Of a stretch of 64,000 nt of DNA, positions 1-10,077 are shown piece by piece. The position numbers were made by a program, and so were the translations under genes. The notes below the pieces were generated by a model. The model was given only the letters and a program-made list of their open reading frames with translations, was not told where the DNA came from and did no database searches. The stretch is from Lysinibacter cavernae. GTDB lineage: Bacteria; Actinomycetota; Actinomycetes; Actinomycetales; Microbacteriaceae. How positions within the stretch are numbered: position 1 is the stretch's first letter; each line of letters starts with the position of its first letter. The stretch is taken from assembly GCF_011758565.1 (NCBI RefSeq), contig NZ_JAAMOX010000001.1, forward strand, positions 1,403,838-1,467,837. Reading direction: 5' to 3'.

Positions 1-2
1 TC

Positions 3-563
3 GGCTATTTCATCTTCACGAGCCGGTGGCTGCAGGCGCCGCTCTATCTTGGGCTGATCGTTGCCCAAGCCGTCTATGTTGTCGTCTTTATGATCGACCT
101 CTGGCACCTCATGCAGGAGGTGTTCGGTGGCCACGGCCTCGACGAATCCGGCGTCATGCTCGCTGTGCTCGGACTTATCGACGTTGTGATGATCGCAAAC
201 CTGCTCATCATGGTGATTATTGGCGGCTACGAGATCTTCGTCTCGAAGATCCGCGTTGACGGACACCCCGACGAGCCAGACTGGCTTTCGCATGTGAACG
301 CCAACCTGCTCAAAATCAAGCTGTCGATCTCGATCATCAGCATCTCGAGCATCCACCTGTTGAAGACCTTCATCGAGGTTGGACCCATCGGCGGAACCGG
401 CAAGCTCGCCGAAAACGTCGACAAGCTCTACACCTCGGAAGGCGTCATGTGGCAGGTTGTTATCCACCTCGCGTTCATCGTTTCGGCGCTTGCACTCGCA
501 TGGATTGACCGCCTGCAGAACAAGACGCTTATGGAGGCTGCGGCGGCCAATGTGAAGCACTAA
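3..563 (+). CDS. UPF0114 (YqhA-like) membrane protein, 5' end outside window
   Basis: The reading frame is already open at the window edge, so the first codons are missing; an internal ATG lies at 90. The visible 186 residues contain R-W-L-Q-A-P-L-Y near the N-terminus, then hydrophobic stretches, the D-V-V-M-I-A-N-L-L segment, a polar loop, and a final hydrophobic helix near I-H-L-A-F-I-V-S-A. This pattern and length fit the UPF0114/YqhA family of small inner-membrane proteins of unknown function. It converges on the TetR gene at 640, with a hairpin between them. Confidence 0.85.
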   Translation, partial: GYFIFTSRWLQAPLYLGLIVAQAVYVVVFMIDLWHLMQEVFGGHGLDESGVMLAVLGLIDVVMIANLLIMVIIGGYEIFVSKIRVDGHPDEPDWLSHVNANLLKIKLSISIISISSIHLLKTFIEVGPIGGTGKLAENVDKLYTSEGVMWQVVIHLAFIVSALALAWIDRLQNKTLMEAAAANVKH

Positions 564-586
564 CAGCTGACAGCAGCTCGACCATT

Positions 587-633
587 CGGGGCTTGTTGTG
601 GGGATGTGCGCAAGCGCCCCGCAGGAAGCCCCG
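587..633. terminator. Hairpin between convergent genes
   Basis: An 8-bp outer stem (CGGGGCTT with AAGCCCCG) encloses a second G-run/C-run pairing. It sits between the end of the UPF0114 gene and the end of the TetR gene, so it could terminate either. There is no clear T-tract. Confidence 0.5.
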
Positions 634-639
634 GATTCG

Positions 640-1233
640 TTAATCGAACCTGAGGTCAAGAAGCGTAGCGAGGTACGCTTCCCCATCAAAGTCTGGCAGC
701 ACCGTGCCCTGCACCATATATCCCTGACACAGCGACACAATAACGGGGGCAAACGCAATTCCCTTTGCCACGCATTCTTGCTCGTTGAGGGTGCCTTTCG
801 CCCTGAACCATTCCGCGAGATAGTCTTCGTAGACGGTCCGCGTCTGCGTGAGCACGCTGCCAATCAGCTCAGCGACCTTCGGGTTTGACACGGCTTCGCC
901 CCAGACCTGCACAAGAATGCCGAAGTCGCCAAGATCCTCGCCAAACCCCGCGATGAACATGGCGGCGACCTGCCCCGGCTGAGGAAGAGGGCGCTGGTCT
1001 TTGAGCCGGGCGAGGTCGTTCACTCTGTTGCCGAGGAAGTATCGCGCGCAGTCAACGACGAGGTCATCTTTGCTCGCGTAGTGCCCGTAGATGGCACCAG
1101 CTGAGAGCCCCGTTTCGGCAATAATTTCGGCCATCGACGTTGCTTGGAAGCCTTTTCGGGCAAAGCAGCGGAGCGCTGCCGCCGCAATTTCGGCTCGGCG
1201 CTCTGCTTTGTACTCTTCGCTGACCTTTGGCAT
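640..1233 (-). CDS. TetR/AcrR-family transcriptional regulator
   Basis: A protein of 197 residues. Residues 8-60 form a typical TetR helix-turn-helix (A-A-A-A-L-R-C-F-A-R-K-G-F, T-S-M-A-E-I-I-A-E-T-G-L-S-A-G-A-I-Y-G-H-Y); the rest is a helical ligand-binding domain. It is divergent from a membrane protein at 1356, and the 122-bp gap carries two operator-like sites that overlap the presumed promoter of that gene. The likely role is ligand-relieved repression of its neighbour and itself; the ligand cannot be told. Start chosen at ATG 1233. Confidence 0.9.
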   Translation of the reverse strand: MPKVSEEYKAERRAEIAAAALRCFARKGFQATSMAEIIAETGLSAGAIYGHYASKDDLVVDCARYFLGNRVNDLARLKDQRPLPQPGQVAAMFIAGFGEDLGDFGILVQVWGEAVSNPKVAELIGSVLTQTRTVYEDYLAEWFRAKGTLNEQECVAKGIAFAPVIVSLCQGYMVQGTVLPDFDGEAYLATLLDLRFD

Positions 1234-1267
1234 CGTTCCAGCCTATCCCGTGAGTTTCGCGCAAAAA

Positions 1268-1323
1268 GAATGTTTGTTCTTGACATGATTTCACAATGCG
1301 ACCATTATAAAGAACGATCATTC
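1268..1323. promoter_or_regulatory. Divergent promoter with two TetR-type operators
   Basis: GAATGTTTGTTCTT (1268-1281) and AAGAACGATCATTC (1310-1323) are inverted copies with 12 of 14 bases matching. The second contains the near-palindrome GAACGATCATTC, a common TetR-family operator form. On the + strand, TTGACA (1280-1285) and CATTAT (1303-1308) are 17 bp apart and would drive the 1356 gene. One site overlaps the -35 and the other follows the -10, so bound TetR should block transcription. Confidence 0.65.
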
Positions 1324-1355
1324 GCTTTATATAGATTATCTCCAAGGACACTGCT

Positions 1356-2453
1356 ATGGAAACCCCAGCTTCAGGCGGAACCGCGGCGCCGCAACCAACG
1401 GCCGCACACCCCACATCCACGGCCCACTGGGCGCGACCTCTCGCCATCGCCGCCGGCGCAGCCGTCATCGTCTTCGTCGTGCTCGTCGCCTTCCTCTGGC
1501 CAACCGTGACCACAACCGTGCACCACCTCCCAGTCGCTATCACCGGCCCAGCGCCCATGGTCAACGCGGTAACAGAAGCGCTCGACAGCAACAGCGACGA
1601 CGGCCCAGCGCTCGACCTCGTCACTGCAACAGACAGAGACAACGCAGAATCACTCATCCGCTCACGAGGCGTCTACGGCGCAATCGTGCTCGGAGAATCC
1701 CCAGAAGTGCTCACATCATCCGCAGCAAGCCCGGTTGCCAGCCAACTCCTCGGGCAGGTCGCCGCAACGCTTCAGGCGCAGCTCACCTCGACCTACGAAC
1801 AACAGCTCGAAGCCGCTGGCGGCTCGCCACAGACAGCACCGCTCAACCCACCAGCAGCACCACGCGTCACCGTAACCGACGTCGTTCCGCTGGCCGAAAC
1901 GGATGCCCGCGGTGCCGGACTTGCGGCGGCGGCATTCCCCATCGCCCTCGGCGGAATGATCGGCGGAATCCTCATCTCCCTCACGACCACCGGTCGGCGA
2001 CGACGCCTCGGCGCACTTGCCGCCTACGGCATCCTCGGCGGGCTTGCCATCGGCCTCACCATGCAAACCTGGTTTGGCATTCTGCAAGGCAACCTCGCAA
2101 TCAACATGCTGGCCATCTCGCTCTCGCTCTTCGCGACAGGCTCGCTCATTGCCGGGCTTCAGGGCTTGCTCGGCAGAGCAGGGCTGGCGATTGCCGGAAT
2201 CGTCACTATCCTGCTTGGCAATCCACTTGCCGCAAACACCGCCCCTATGCAGTTCTTGGCTGAGCCGTGGGGAGCGGTCGGCCAGGCGCTCGTTCCCGGA
2301 GCCTCGTCAACACTCCTGCGGACGCTCTCGTACTTTCCGGAGGCTTCGACCGCAACGCAGTGGATCACGCTGGCCTGCTGGGCAGTTGGCGGCACACTGC
2401 TCGTTATCATCGGCAGCAAGCGGAAGCCCCAACCGGTCGCTGAGCCCGCATAG
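1356..2453 (+). CDS. Multi-pass membrane protein, YhgE/Pip or ABC-2 permease-like
   Basis: A protein of 365 residues. A polar N-terminus is followed by one membrane helix (about 27-49), an extracytoplasmic region of about 140 residues rich in Ala/Gln/Ser, then about five helices (from about 187 to 352) and a short basic tail. This order (one TM, large outside loop, several TMs) resembles the YhgE/Pip and DUF3533 family of ABC-2-like membrane proteins. AAGGAC precedes the ATG. It is under the divergent TetR operator and may be an efflux-related or stress-induced membrane protein. The family call is tentative; the substrate is unknown. Confidence 0.65.
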   Translation: METPASGGTAAPQPTAAHPTSTAHWARPLAIAAGAAVIVFVVLVAFLWPTVTTTVHHLPVAITGPAPMVNAVTEALDSNSDDGPALDLVTATDRDNAESLIRSRGVYGAIVLGESPEVLTSSAASPVASQLLGQVAATLQAQLTSTYEQQLEAAGGSPQTAPLNPPAAPRVTVTDVVPLAETDARGAGLAAAAFPIALGGMIGGILISLTTTGRRRRLGALAAYGILGGLAIGLTMQTWFGILQGNLAINMLAISLSLFATGSLIAGLQGLLGRAGLAIAGIVTILLGNPLAANTAPMQFLAEPWGAVGQALVPGASSTLLRTLSYFPEASTATQWITLACWAVGGTLLVIIGSKRKPQPVAEPA

Positions 2454-2552
2454 GGAGCGGGGAGCCGAAACCTTCGGCTCCCTCGCTTCCCGCGAGCACG
2501 GGCATACAGGATTCCGAGACCAGGGCCGCCTCGCCTGATCCGCAGATACAAC

Positions 2553-2588
2553 AAAAACTCCCCCAGGCAGAGCCTGAGGGAGTTTTTT
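2553..2588. terminator. Bidirectional rho-independent terminator
   Basis: A-rich tract, CTCCC(C)CAGGC, AGA loop, GCCTG(A)GGGAG, T-tract: the stem is flanked by A on one side and T on the other, so it works in both directions. It lies between the end of the 1356 gene and the 3' end of tRNA-Glu, and can terminate both. Confidence 0.85.
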
Positions 2589-2593
2589 CGTTG

Positions 2594-2666
2594 TGACCCC
2601 AACGGGATTCGAACCCGTGTTACCGCCGTGAGAGGGCGACGTACTAGGCCGCTATACGATGGGGCC
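2594..2666 (-). tRNA. tRNA-Glu (anticodon CTC)
   Basis: The minus strand folds as a cloverleaf of 73 nt. The acceptor GGCCCCA pairs with TGGGGTC, with discriminator A. The anticodon stem-loop reads CCGCC-CTCTCAC-GGCGG with CTC in the centre, and the T-arm holds GGTTCGAATCC. CCA is not encoded. Confidence 0.95.
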
Positions 2667-2807
2667 GTTTGCACAACCGTTAAATAATTACACAGATTTG
2701 GGCCGAACACCAATCGAGGCACAAAAACGCGAAAAAACACCGCGTGTCGCCAGCAACCGAGACCGGAGCCTATTCACTCTCGCGTGTTGCCGCCGGTGTG
2801 GAGCCGC

Positions 2808-3752
2808 CTAGGCCAACGCACGGAGGGAAGCGGGTACGACCCTGACCGTCGCAGGCAACGCCCCCATCCGCTCGCCATCGGCAAAGGCGACGATGCCCGC
2901 TGACTCGACCGTGGCCGTTTGCCCTCGCACGATCGTGACCTCAGGCAGGCCAACGTGCGTGCCACGAAAAACGCTCGGGAAGATCCGCAAGAATCGCAGC
3001 CGGCCAACCGCAGAAACAATAAAGACGTCAAGCTGACCGTCGTTGAGCTGCGCGTCAGGGACGATGCGCATTCCGCCACCAATGGAACCGTTATTGGCGA
3101 CAGAAACGAGCACACCCGTCACCTGACGCGTTTCGCCGTCAACGGTCAGCCGATATTCGCGGGGCTTGAGCGCAACAAGCTCGGCAAGCACGGCAACAAC
3201 ATAGCGGGCGCTACCGCGCGGAAACGTCATCCGATTGGTACGTTCGTTCACGGCCGCGTCAAACCCCGCGGACAGGGCACCAACAAATGTCCGGCGAACT
3301 CCGTCGATTTCGACCTCGGCCGTATCGATTGAGCGGATGCCGGTGGGCGCGGAGTCCCCCGACGTTGCCAGCGAATCCCTCCACTGCCCAAGGCGGGAGA
3401 CCAACGCGGCGAGGGACGCATCAATGGTGTCTGGGATGCCGAGCCCCCGAGCCAGATCGTTGCCCGTTCCCGTTGGGACAAGGCCAAGCGGAATTGCCGA
3501 CCCAACAAGCTGTCCGGTCACCAGATTGACCAGGCCGTCGCCGCCAACCGCCACAACGGCAAGTGGCGGCTCGGTGCTCATCGCCCTCGCGAGAGAGTTG
3601 GCCAACGCGTCGGCAGTCGGCTCGATCAGCGCAACGACGGCGTATCCCTCAGCCTTGAGCGTATCGGCCACGCGCGACCCAATAGCCCCGCGCTTTCCCG
3701 TCGCGGAGGCCGGGTTAATCACGACAAGAACTCGAGGCTGAGGCGACAACAT
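2808..3752 (-). CDS. Diacylglycerol/lipid kinase family protein (DagK/YegS/BmrU type)
   Basis: From ATG 3752 it has 314 residues. The N-terminal kinase domain has V-V-I-N-P-A-S-A near residue 10, the nucleotide-binding G-G-D-G at 70-73 and P-T-G-T-G-N-D-L-A-R at 93-102; a beta-rich C-terminal domain follows. The family phosphorylates diacylglycerol or related lipids with ATP at the membrane. An upstream in-frame start at 3797 would add 15 residues without resemblance to the family, so 3752 is preferred. It is divergent from the MBL-fold gene at 3814. Confidence 0.88.
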   Translation of the reverse strand: MLSPQPRVLVVINPASATGKRGAIGSRVADTLKAEGYAVVALIEPTADALANSLARAMSTEPPLAVVAVGGDGLVNLVTGQLVGSAIPLGLVPTGTGNDLARGLGIPDTIDASLAALVSRLGQWRDSLATSGDSAPTGIRSIDTAEVEIDGVRRTFVGALSAGFDAAVNERTNRMTFPRGSARYVVAVLAELVALKPREYRLTVDGETRQVTGVLVSVANNGSIGGGMRIVPDAQLNDGQLDVFIVSAVGRLRFLRIFPSVFRGTHVGLPEVTIVRGQTATVESAGIVAFADGERMGALPATVRVVPASLRALA

Positions 3753-3801
3753 AGGTTCACTGTATCGGCAGAGTTCACGGCATGGTTGCAGCCACATCCT
3801 T

Positions 3802-3807
3802 TAGGGT
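3802..3807 (+). promoter_or_regulatory. -10 element of a probable leaderless promoter
   Basis: TAGGGT (TAnnnT) ends six bases before the ATG at 3814. No Shine-Dalgarno sequence is seen, so the mRNA probably starts at or near the ATG. No convincing -35 is visible. Confidence 0.45.
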
Positions 3808-3813
3808 CAGAGT

Positions 3814-4470
3814 ATGCGTTTGACAAAATTTGAACACGCCGCCCTGCTCCTCGAAGAAGACGGCAAAAAGCTCTTTCTCGACCCCGGCAACATGACCACA
3901 GCCCTCACCGACACTGAGGACGCGGTAGCCGTCGTCATCACGCACGAGCATGCCGATCACTGGACGCCTGCCCAGCTTGAGCGCATACTCGACCGCAGCC
4001 CCGACGCACCCATTTTTGGGACGGCTGCGGTTGTTGATGCGATCCGAGCTGCACTGCCAGAGGCCAACGCCATCGCGGTGCGCGCCGGCGACGAGCACAC
4101 CGCAGGGCCATTCACGCTGCGCTTCTACGGCGAAAAACACGCCGTGATCCACCGCTCGATTCCGATCATTGACAACGTCGGCGTTCTCGTCAACGGCGAG
4201 CTGTACTACGGCGGCGACACCCTCGTGCCAGAGCCAGCGCTCGTTGGTGAGGTCAACGTTCTCGCCGTTCCAGCAGGTGCGCCCTGGCTCCTCATCGGCG
4301 ACGTGATCGACTACGTCATTTCGATGAAGCCCCGCCGCACCTTCGCAACCCACGATATGGGTCTCTCACAGTGGGGGCAGAACATGGCGTCGGACCGCAT
4401 CCGCTCGGCAACCGAAATTGGCGGCGGCGAGTTCATCGATCTTGAGCCGTTCGACTCCTACGACGTGTAA
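3814..4470 (+). CDS. MBL-fold metal-dependent hydrolase
   Basis: A protein of 218 residues with the metallo-beta-lactamase signature H-E-H-A-D-H at 44-49, a G-G-D-T segment near 133 and A-T-H-D near 180, which supply the metal ligands. Size and pattern fit the small UlaG-like/MBL-fold hydrolases (often cyclic or phosphoester hydrolases). The substrate is unknown. It has no ribosome binding site and probably a leaderless start. It ends at a strong hairpin shared with the convergent nitronate monooxygenase gene. Confidence 0.85.
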   Translation: MRLTKFEHAALLLEEDGKKLFLDPGNMTTALTDTEDAVAVVITHEHADHWTPAQLERILDRSPDAPIFGTAAVVDAIRAALPEANAIAVRAGDEHTAGPFTLRFYGEKHAVIHRSIPIIDNVGVLVNGELYYGGDTLVPEPALVGEVNVLAVPAGAPWLLIGDVIDYVISMKPRRTFATHDMGLSQWGQNMASDRIRSATEIGGGEFIDLEPFDSYDV

Positions 4471-4531
4471 CAGGTTCCGTCACGGGGCTGAGGGCCGGTT
4501 GGTGGCAAGTCGCCGGTGCCGGGTAACCATA

Positions 4532-4559
4532 GCGCGGCCCGCTCGCGAGTGGGCCGCGC
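4532..4559. terminator. Strong hairpin between convergent genes
   Basis: GCGCGGCCC and GGGCCGCGC pair perfectly around a 10-base loop, between the end of the MBL gene (+) and the end of the nitronate monooxygenase gene (-). There is no T-tract. Confidence 0.6.
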
Positions 4560-4566
4560 GGCACGG

Positions 4567-5568
<1,002 letters not shown>

Positions 5569-5652
5569 CTACTGGAATATGACGTGAGGTTGGGCATGTG
5601 GCTCGGAAATCCGCCAGCGGTCAAGGTAAAGGACTGCCCGGTTGCGGCCGTG

Positions 5653-5675
5653 AACCGCCCGTTTGCCGGGCGGTT
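5653..5675 (-). terminator. Terminator hairpin after fadBA
   Basis: AACCGCCCG and CGGGCGGTT pair around a 5-base loop just 3' of the fadB stop codon. The T-tract is short. Confidence 0.6.
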
Positions 5676-5683
5676 TGTAGCCG

Positions 5684-7969
5684 TTAGCCTGCTGAGGCGT
5701 TCCCGCGAAGCAGCGAGCTGAGCGGTTTGCCGTGCTCAGCAGCCTCGACGAGGCTCGCAGGCGGGGCAAAGCGGATGCCGTAGAAATCCGACAGCTGCTC
5801 GGCTCGCGTCACAAACCCGGCGAGGCCGCCCTCGTATTGCTCGATATAGCGAAGCACCCCGCCCGTCCACTGCGGAAAGCCGATGCCAAGCAGCGAACCA
5901 ATATTGGCGTCTGCCAGTGATTCGATCACGCCCTGGTCGCAGCAGCGAACGGCTTCGAGCGCCTCGGAGAAGAGCATGCGTTCGCCGAGGTCGGCCCAGG
6001 CATCCTGGTCTGGAGCACGACCTGGCTCCGCATCGTTGAGGTGAGTCTGCAAGAGACCCCGTCGCCCGGAAGTTTCGTACGTGTAGAGGCCCGAGCCGGA
6101 GGCCCTGCCAGCACGGCCCTCTGCCAGCATCCGCTCGATCACCCGGCTGGCGCCAGCCGTTGGCTCCCACACTCCGCCGGCGCCGGTGGCCTCCGCATTC
6201 TCGCGCCAGATGCGCGAAACCAGCGTGAGGCTGAGCTCGTCAACCAGTTTGAGCGGTGACGTGGCGTACCCGGCCTGCAGCGCTGCCTGCTCGATGCTTG
6301 CGGCTGGTATCCCCTCGTCAAGGGCCGCAAGCGCCTCCTCGATAAAGCGAAAAATGACGCGGCTCGTGAAGAAGCCCCTCGAATCGTTGACCACGATGGG
6401 CGTCTTGCGCAGCTGCCGAGCAAAATCGAAGGCGAGTGCGAGCGTTTCGTCGCTCGTCTGCGGCGCACGAACGATTTCGATAAGAGGCATTTTGTCAACC
6501 GGCGAGAAGAAGTGGATGCCGATGACCTGTTGCGGATGATCAACGGCCGAGGCGATCTCGGCGATTGGCAGCGTGGAGGTGTTGCTCGCGAGCACCTGCG
6601 GCGCGTCAGCTGGCTGGTTTGCCGGGCCGCCCGTCCGAGCCAACACCGCGGCCCGCTCGGCAGTCGCAAACACGGCCTGCTTCACCGAGAGGTTCTCAGC
6701 AACCGCCTCAACGACGAGGTCGGCCCCCGCAAGGTCGTTGACGTCGTCGGTGAAGCTCAGTCGGTCGAGCACGCGGCCAACGGCCTCAGCGATGGCTCGC
6801 TCGTCTGAGGAGGATTGCCCTGCTCTTGCTGCTTGTTTGGTCAGCCGCTCGGTTTCCCGAGATCGTGCGTAGTTGAGTACGCGCTCGCCAGCGGCCGGGT
6901 CTGAGTCGGTGACGCGCACGCTGATGCCTGCGCGTGCCGCGGTGTAGGCGATGCCAGAGCCCATCATGCCGCCACCAATGACCCCGAGCGTCTCAATCGT
7001 GCGTTTGGGCGGAGCTGCCGGGCGGCGGGCGCCAGAGGTGACCTCGGTGAGGTCAAAGAAGTTGGCACCGATCATGTTGCTCGCCACCTGGCTGTCGATG
7101 ACGCTCACGAAGTAACGCGTCTCGAGGGCAAGGGCGGAATCGATATCAAGTTGCGCACCCTCGACCGCGCTCGCCAGGAGCGCGCGTGGGGCCGGATAAT
7201 TCGCTCCGCGGAGTTGCTCACGCAGACGGGCAGGATAGGCGGGGAGAGAGGCAGCAAGCTGCGGGACGACCCCTGCCGTGGATGGCGCGCCCCCAGGGAT
7301 GCGGAACCCGGCGACATCCCACGGCTGGGCGGCATCCGGATGACCGGCGATCCATTCCCTCGCTGCGGCATCGAGTTCATCATCGCTCGCGACGACCTCG
7401 TCGACAAGCCCGGCGGCGCGGGCCTCGCGTGGTCCAAACTGCGTGCCGGTGAGCAACACCGTGGTGAGCGCGCGTTCGAGGCCGAGCATCCGCACCGTGC
7501 GCGTTGCTCCGCCGGCCCCTGGAAACATGCCAAGCGTGACCTCTGGAAGACCAATCTTGGTGCGTGGATTATCCGACACGATGCGGTGATGGCAGCCGAG
7601 GGCCACCTCGTAACCTCCGCCAAGTGTGGTGCCGTTGATGGCCGCGACGACCGGCCGTCCGAGTGTTTCGAGGCGACGGAACTGGCGCTTCATCCGGTTG
7701 ACCCGCACTGTTTCGGCATCAGCCGTCGCACGCGAGGCGGTGCGCAGCTCTCGCAGGTTGCCACCCGCAAACCAGCTGCGCTTTGCCGAGGCAAGGATGA
7801 CGCCGGTAATGCTGTCGCGTTCGGCCTCAAGCCGATCGTTTGTCGCTTCGAGCGAGTCGATAAACAGGTCGTTCATGGTGTTTACCGGGTTGTCGGGGTC
7901 GTCCATGACGAGCGTCACAACTCCCTCGCTGTCACGCTGCCAGCGAATCATTCCGATTGTGTCGGTCAT
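5684..7969 (-). CDS. fadB: Fatty-acid oxidation complex alpha subunit (enoyl-CoA hydratase / 3-hydroxyacyl-CoA dehydrogenase)
   Basis: From ATG 7969 it has 761 residues. The N-terminal crotonase domain (about 1-300) holds the oxyanion-hole segment S-W-F-A-G-G-N-L and G-G-G-Y-E-V-A-L-G. The NAD-binding domain begins at G-V-I-G-G-G-M-M-G-S-G, and the dehydrogenase catalytic motif is I-H-F-F-S-P. It hydrates enoyl-CoA and oxidises 3-hydroxyacyl-CoA in beta-oxidation. The ATG is 5 bases after the fadA stop and the GAGAGG ribosome site lies in the end of fadA, so the two are translationally coupled. An earlier in-frame start at 8023 would overlap fadA and is not favoured. Confidence 0.92.
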   Translation of the reverse strand: MTDTIGMIRWQRDSEGVVTLVMDDPDNPVNTMNDLFIDSLEATNDRLEAERDSITGVILASAKRSWFAGGNLRELRTASRATADAETVRVNRMKRQFRRLETLGRPVVAAINGTTLGGGYEVALGCHHRIVSDNPRTKIGLPEVTLGMFPGAGGATRTVRMLGLERALTTVLLTGTQFGPREARAAGLVDEVVASDDELDAAAREWIAGHPDAAQPWDVAGFRIPGGAPSTAGVVPQLAASLPAYPARLREQLRGANYPAPRALLASAVEGAQLDIDSALALETRYFVSVIDSQVASNMIGANFFDLTEVTSGARRPAAPPKRTIETLGVIGGGMMGSGIAYTAARAGISVRVTDSDPAAGERVLNYARSRETERLTKQAARAGQSSSDERAIAEAVGRVLDRLSFTDDVNDLAGADLVVEAVAENLSVKQAVFATAERAAVLARTGGPANQPADAPQVLASNTSTLPIAEIASAVDHPQQVIGIHFFSPVDKMPLIEIVRAPQTSDETLALAFDFARQLRKTPIVVNDSRGFFTSRVIFRFIEEALAALDEGIPAASIEQAALQAGYATSPLKLVDELSLTLVSRIWRENAEATGAGGVWEPTAGASRVIERMLAEGRAGRASGSGLYTYETSGRRGLLQTHLNDAEPGRAPDQDAWADLGERMLFSEALEAVRCCDQGVIESLADANIGSLLGIGFPQWTGGVLRYIEQYEGGLAGFVTRAEQLSDFYGIRFAPPASLVEAAEHGKPLSSLLRGNASAG

Positions 7970-7974
7970 GCCGT

Positions 7975-9183
7975 TCACACCCTCTCGATAATCGTTGCGA
8001 TGCCCATGCCGCCGCCGATGCACAGTGTGATGAGCGCCCGCCTGCCGCCGCGCCGTTCGAGTTCGTCAAGGGCTGTGCCCAAGATCATGGCCCCCGTGGC
8101 ACCGAGCGGATGCCCCATGGCGATGGCCCCGCCGTTGACGTTTACTTTTTCGTGCGGAATATTGAGGTCGCTCATCCATTTGAGCACCACGGCGGCGAAG
8201 GCCTCGTTGAGCTCAAACAGGTCAATATCGTCAACTGTGAGGCCCGCCTGAGCGAGTGCCTTCTTCGTTGCGGGGGTTGGGCCCGTGAGCATAATCGTGG
8301 GATCGGCACCGCTCACCACCGCGGTGACAATCCTGGCCCTTGGCCGCAATCCTGCAGCAGCCCCTGCTGCCTCGCTGCCGACCACGACCAGTGCGGCGCC
8401 ATCCACGATTCCCGACGAATTTGCCGCAGTGTGGACGTGGCCGATGCGCTCGACCCAGTGGTATTTTTGCAGGGCGACCGTGTCAAATCCGCCCTGTTTT
8501 CCCATTCCGGCAAAGGCCGGCTTGAGGCCGCCCAACGATTCGAGGCTGCTGTCTGGCCGCCGATGCTCGTCGTGATCGAGCAGGGTGAGGCCATTGATGT
8601 CGCGCACGGGAACAACCGAGTTCGCAAAGTAACCGTTTGCCCAGGCGTGCTCGGCGCGGCGCTGGGATTCGAGGGCGTAGGCATCCACGTCTTCTCTCGT
8701 GAATCCCTCAAGCGTGGCAATGAGGTCGGCACCGATGCCCTGCGGCACAAAATAGTTGTCGTAGCTGGTAGTTGGATCGTTGGCCCAGGGACCGCCATCT
8801 GCACCGATGGGAACGCGCGACATCGATTCAACCCCGCCGGCGAGCACAAGGGATTCCCAGCCAGACGCGACCTTCTGCGCGGCGATGTTCACCGCTTCGA
8901 GGCCGGATGCGCAAAAGCGGTTCACCTGCACGCCGGCGACCGTATCGGGCAGGCCGGCCGCAAGGGCGGCGGTCTTGGCCAGGTTACCGCCCTGATCACC
9001 AACCGGCGTCACCACGCCGAGGACCACATCATCAATCGTGTTTGGGTCGAGCTGCGGCGCGCGGCGCTGCAACTCATCGATGAGCCCCACCGCAAGGTCA
9101 AGCGCCTTGACAGTGTGCAGCGAGCCCTGCTTGCCGCGCCCACGAGGGGTGCGGATGGCCTCAAAGATAAACGGGGTTGTCAC
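7975..9183 (-). CDS. fadA: Acetyl-CoA C-acyltransferase (thiolase)
   Basis: A protein of 402 residues starting at GTG 9183, with AAGGAG about 11 bases upstream. The nucleophile Cys91 is in N-R-F-C-A-S-G, the catalytic His is in G-G-A-I-A-M-G-H-P near 358, and the second Cys (388) is in C-I-G-G-G-M-G. It cleaves 3-ketoacyl-CoA to release acetyl-CoA. It is the first gene of the fadAB pair, so the operon carries the complete last three beta-oxidation steps. Confidence 0.93.
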   Translation of the reverse strand: MTTPFIFEAIRTPRGRGKQGSLHTVKALDLAVGLIDELQRRAPQLDPNTIDDVVLGVVTPVGDQGGNLAKTAALAAGLPDTVAGVQVNRFCASGLEAVNIAAQKVASGWESLVLAGGVESMSRVPIGADGGPWANDPTTSYDNYFVPQGIGADLIATLEGFTREDVDAYALESQRRAEHAWANGYFANSVVPVRDINGLTLLDHDEHRRPDSSLESLGGLKPAFAGMGKQGGFDTVALQKYHWVERIGHVHTAANSSGIVDGAALVVVGSEAAGAAAGLRPRARIVTAVVSGADPTIMLTGPTPATKKALAQAGLTVDDIDLFELNEAFAAVVLKWMSDLNIPHEKVNVNGGAIAMGHPLGATGAMILGTALDELERRGGRRALITLCIGGGMGIATIIERV

Positions 9184-9667
9184 GTCGGTGTGCTCCTTGA
9201 TCGTTGGCTTCGCGCGTCGCGTTCACGCACGAAACGGTGGATACCGTGGATAGGGCAACCCTAGTGACCTCCGCTGACAGTCAGATGTCGTCCGTAGGAT
9301 GCCCACAACGAAGAACCCCGGAAATGGTGGCTGGGACTGTGTGCTTCAACATCCGTTTCGCTCGGCTGGGGCTTGGACCGGCGGTGAGTCTGCCGGTGGG
9401 CGTGGCTCGGCTGGGGGTGGTGATGCTGGTGTCCCCAGGCGCGCAGCCGGCGGGCGTGATGCTGGGTTCCCCTATGAGCGTGCAGGGGCGCCGTTGCCCT
9501 CTGTAACACTGCATGAGGGTGCGACCCGGCCGCCGGACGTGAACCAGACGCCGCGGTTAAGCCGGCTGCGAATAATCCAGCAGAGTCCAACGAAACATGA
9601 GTGCTGGTTGACGGGCGTTAGTCGCCTCGTGTCAACGCACGAGAGCGCTCACAGCAAATGGACAAAC
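9184..9667. other. Gap upstream of fadA with no supported gene
   Basis: Open frames exist on both strands at about 9281-9590, but they are short, low-complexity, and have no ribosome site or recognisable motif. The part next to 9184 should hold the fadA promoter; no clear hexamers were found. Confidence 0.4.
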
Positions 9668-9700
9668 AAAAAAGCCAGCGGATAGTTCCGCTGGCTTTTT
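9668..9700. terminator. Rho-independent terminator after tRNA-Gln
   Basis: AAAGCCAGCGGA and TCCGCTGGCTTT pair around a short loop, with T on one side and A on the other. It lies directly 3' of tRNA-Gln on the minus strand. Confidence 0.85.
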
Positions 9701-9707
9701 ACACTGG

Positions 9708-9779
9708 CTGGGGTACCTGGACTCGAACCAAGAACAAATGAACCAGAATCATCCGTGTTGCCAATTACACCATACCCCA
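9708..9779 (-). tRNA. tRNA-Gln (anticodon CTG)
   Basis: A 72-nt cloverleaf. Acceptor TGGGGTA pairs with TACCCCA and begins with U1-A72, as usual for tRNA-Gln. The anticodon loop TTCTGGT reads CTG, and the T-arm holds GGTTCGAGTCC. CCA is not encoded. Confidence 0.95.
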
Positions 9780-9917
9780 CCAGTTCGAAATCACTTCCGA
9801 ACCAAGTAACAACCCTAGTACAGGTTTGCCACAATGCCAAACTGAGCTGCGCGCGTCCCTGCCGTGACCTGCGTTTCGCAGGTGTCAGCGCAGCAGAGCA
9901 TCGGGGAGTCAAGGCGC

Positions 9918-10035
9918 CAGAGCACTGGAGCACTGGAGCCCTGGAGCCCCGGAGCACCGGAGCCCCGGAGCACCGGAGCCCCGGAGCACCGGTGCCCCGG
10001 AGCGTCAAGGCGTCAAGGCGTCAGCTCGTCAGCTC
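9918..10035. repeat. 8-bp tandem repeat array
   Basis: About fifteen consecutive degenerate octamers. The unit runs as (C/T)GGAGC(A/C)C through most of the array and drifts to CAAGGCGT and CAGCTCGT at its right end while keeping the 8-base period. Confidence 0.85.
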
Positions 10036-10077
10036 CACCGGGTCGATCACGTCGACCGTGAGGATCTCGTTGAGCGA

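Noticed and set aside
7151-9264. Long plus-strand open frames opposite fadB and fadA (366 and 435 codons)
   Set aside because: They run antisense to well-supported genes, have Arg/Gly/His-rich sequence and no ribosome site; GC-rich antisense frames are often open.
9281-9590. Small gene upstream of fadA
   Set aside because: Short Thr/Ser/Arg-rich frames on both strands without ribosome site; no recognisable protein or structured RNA.
9918-10035. CRISPR array
   Set aside because: Units are 8 bp with no spacers; no cas genes nearby.
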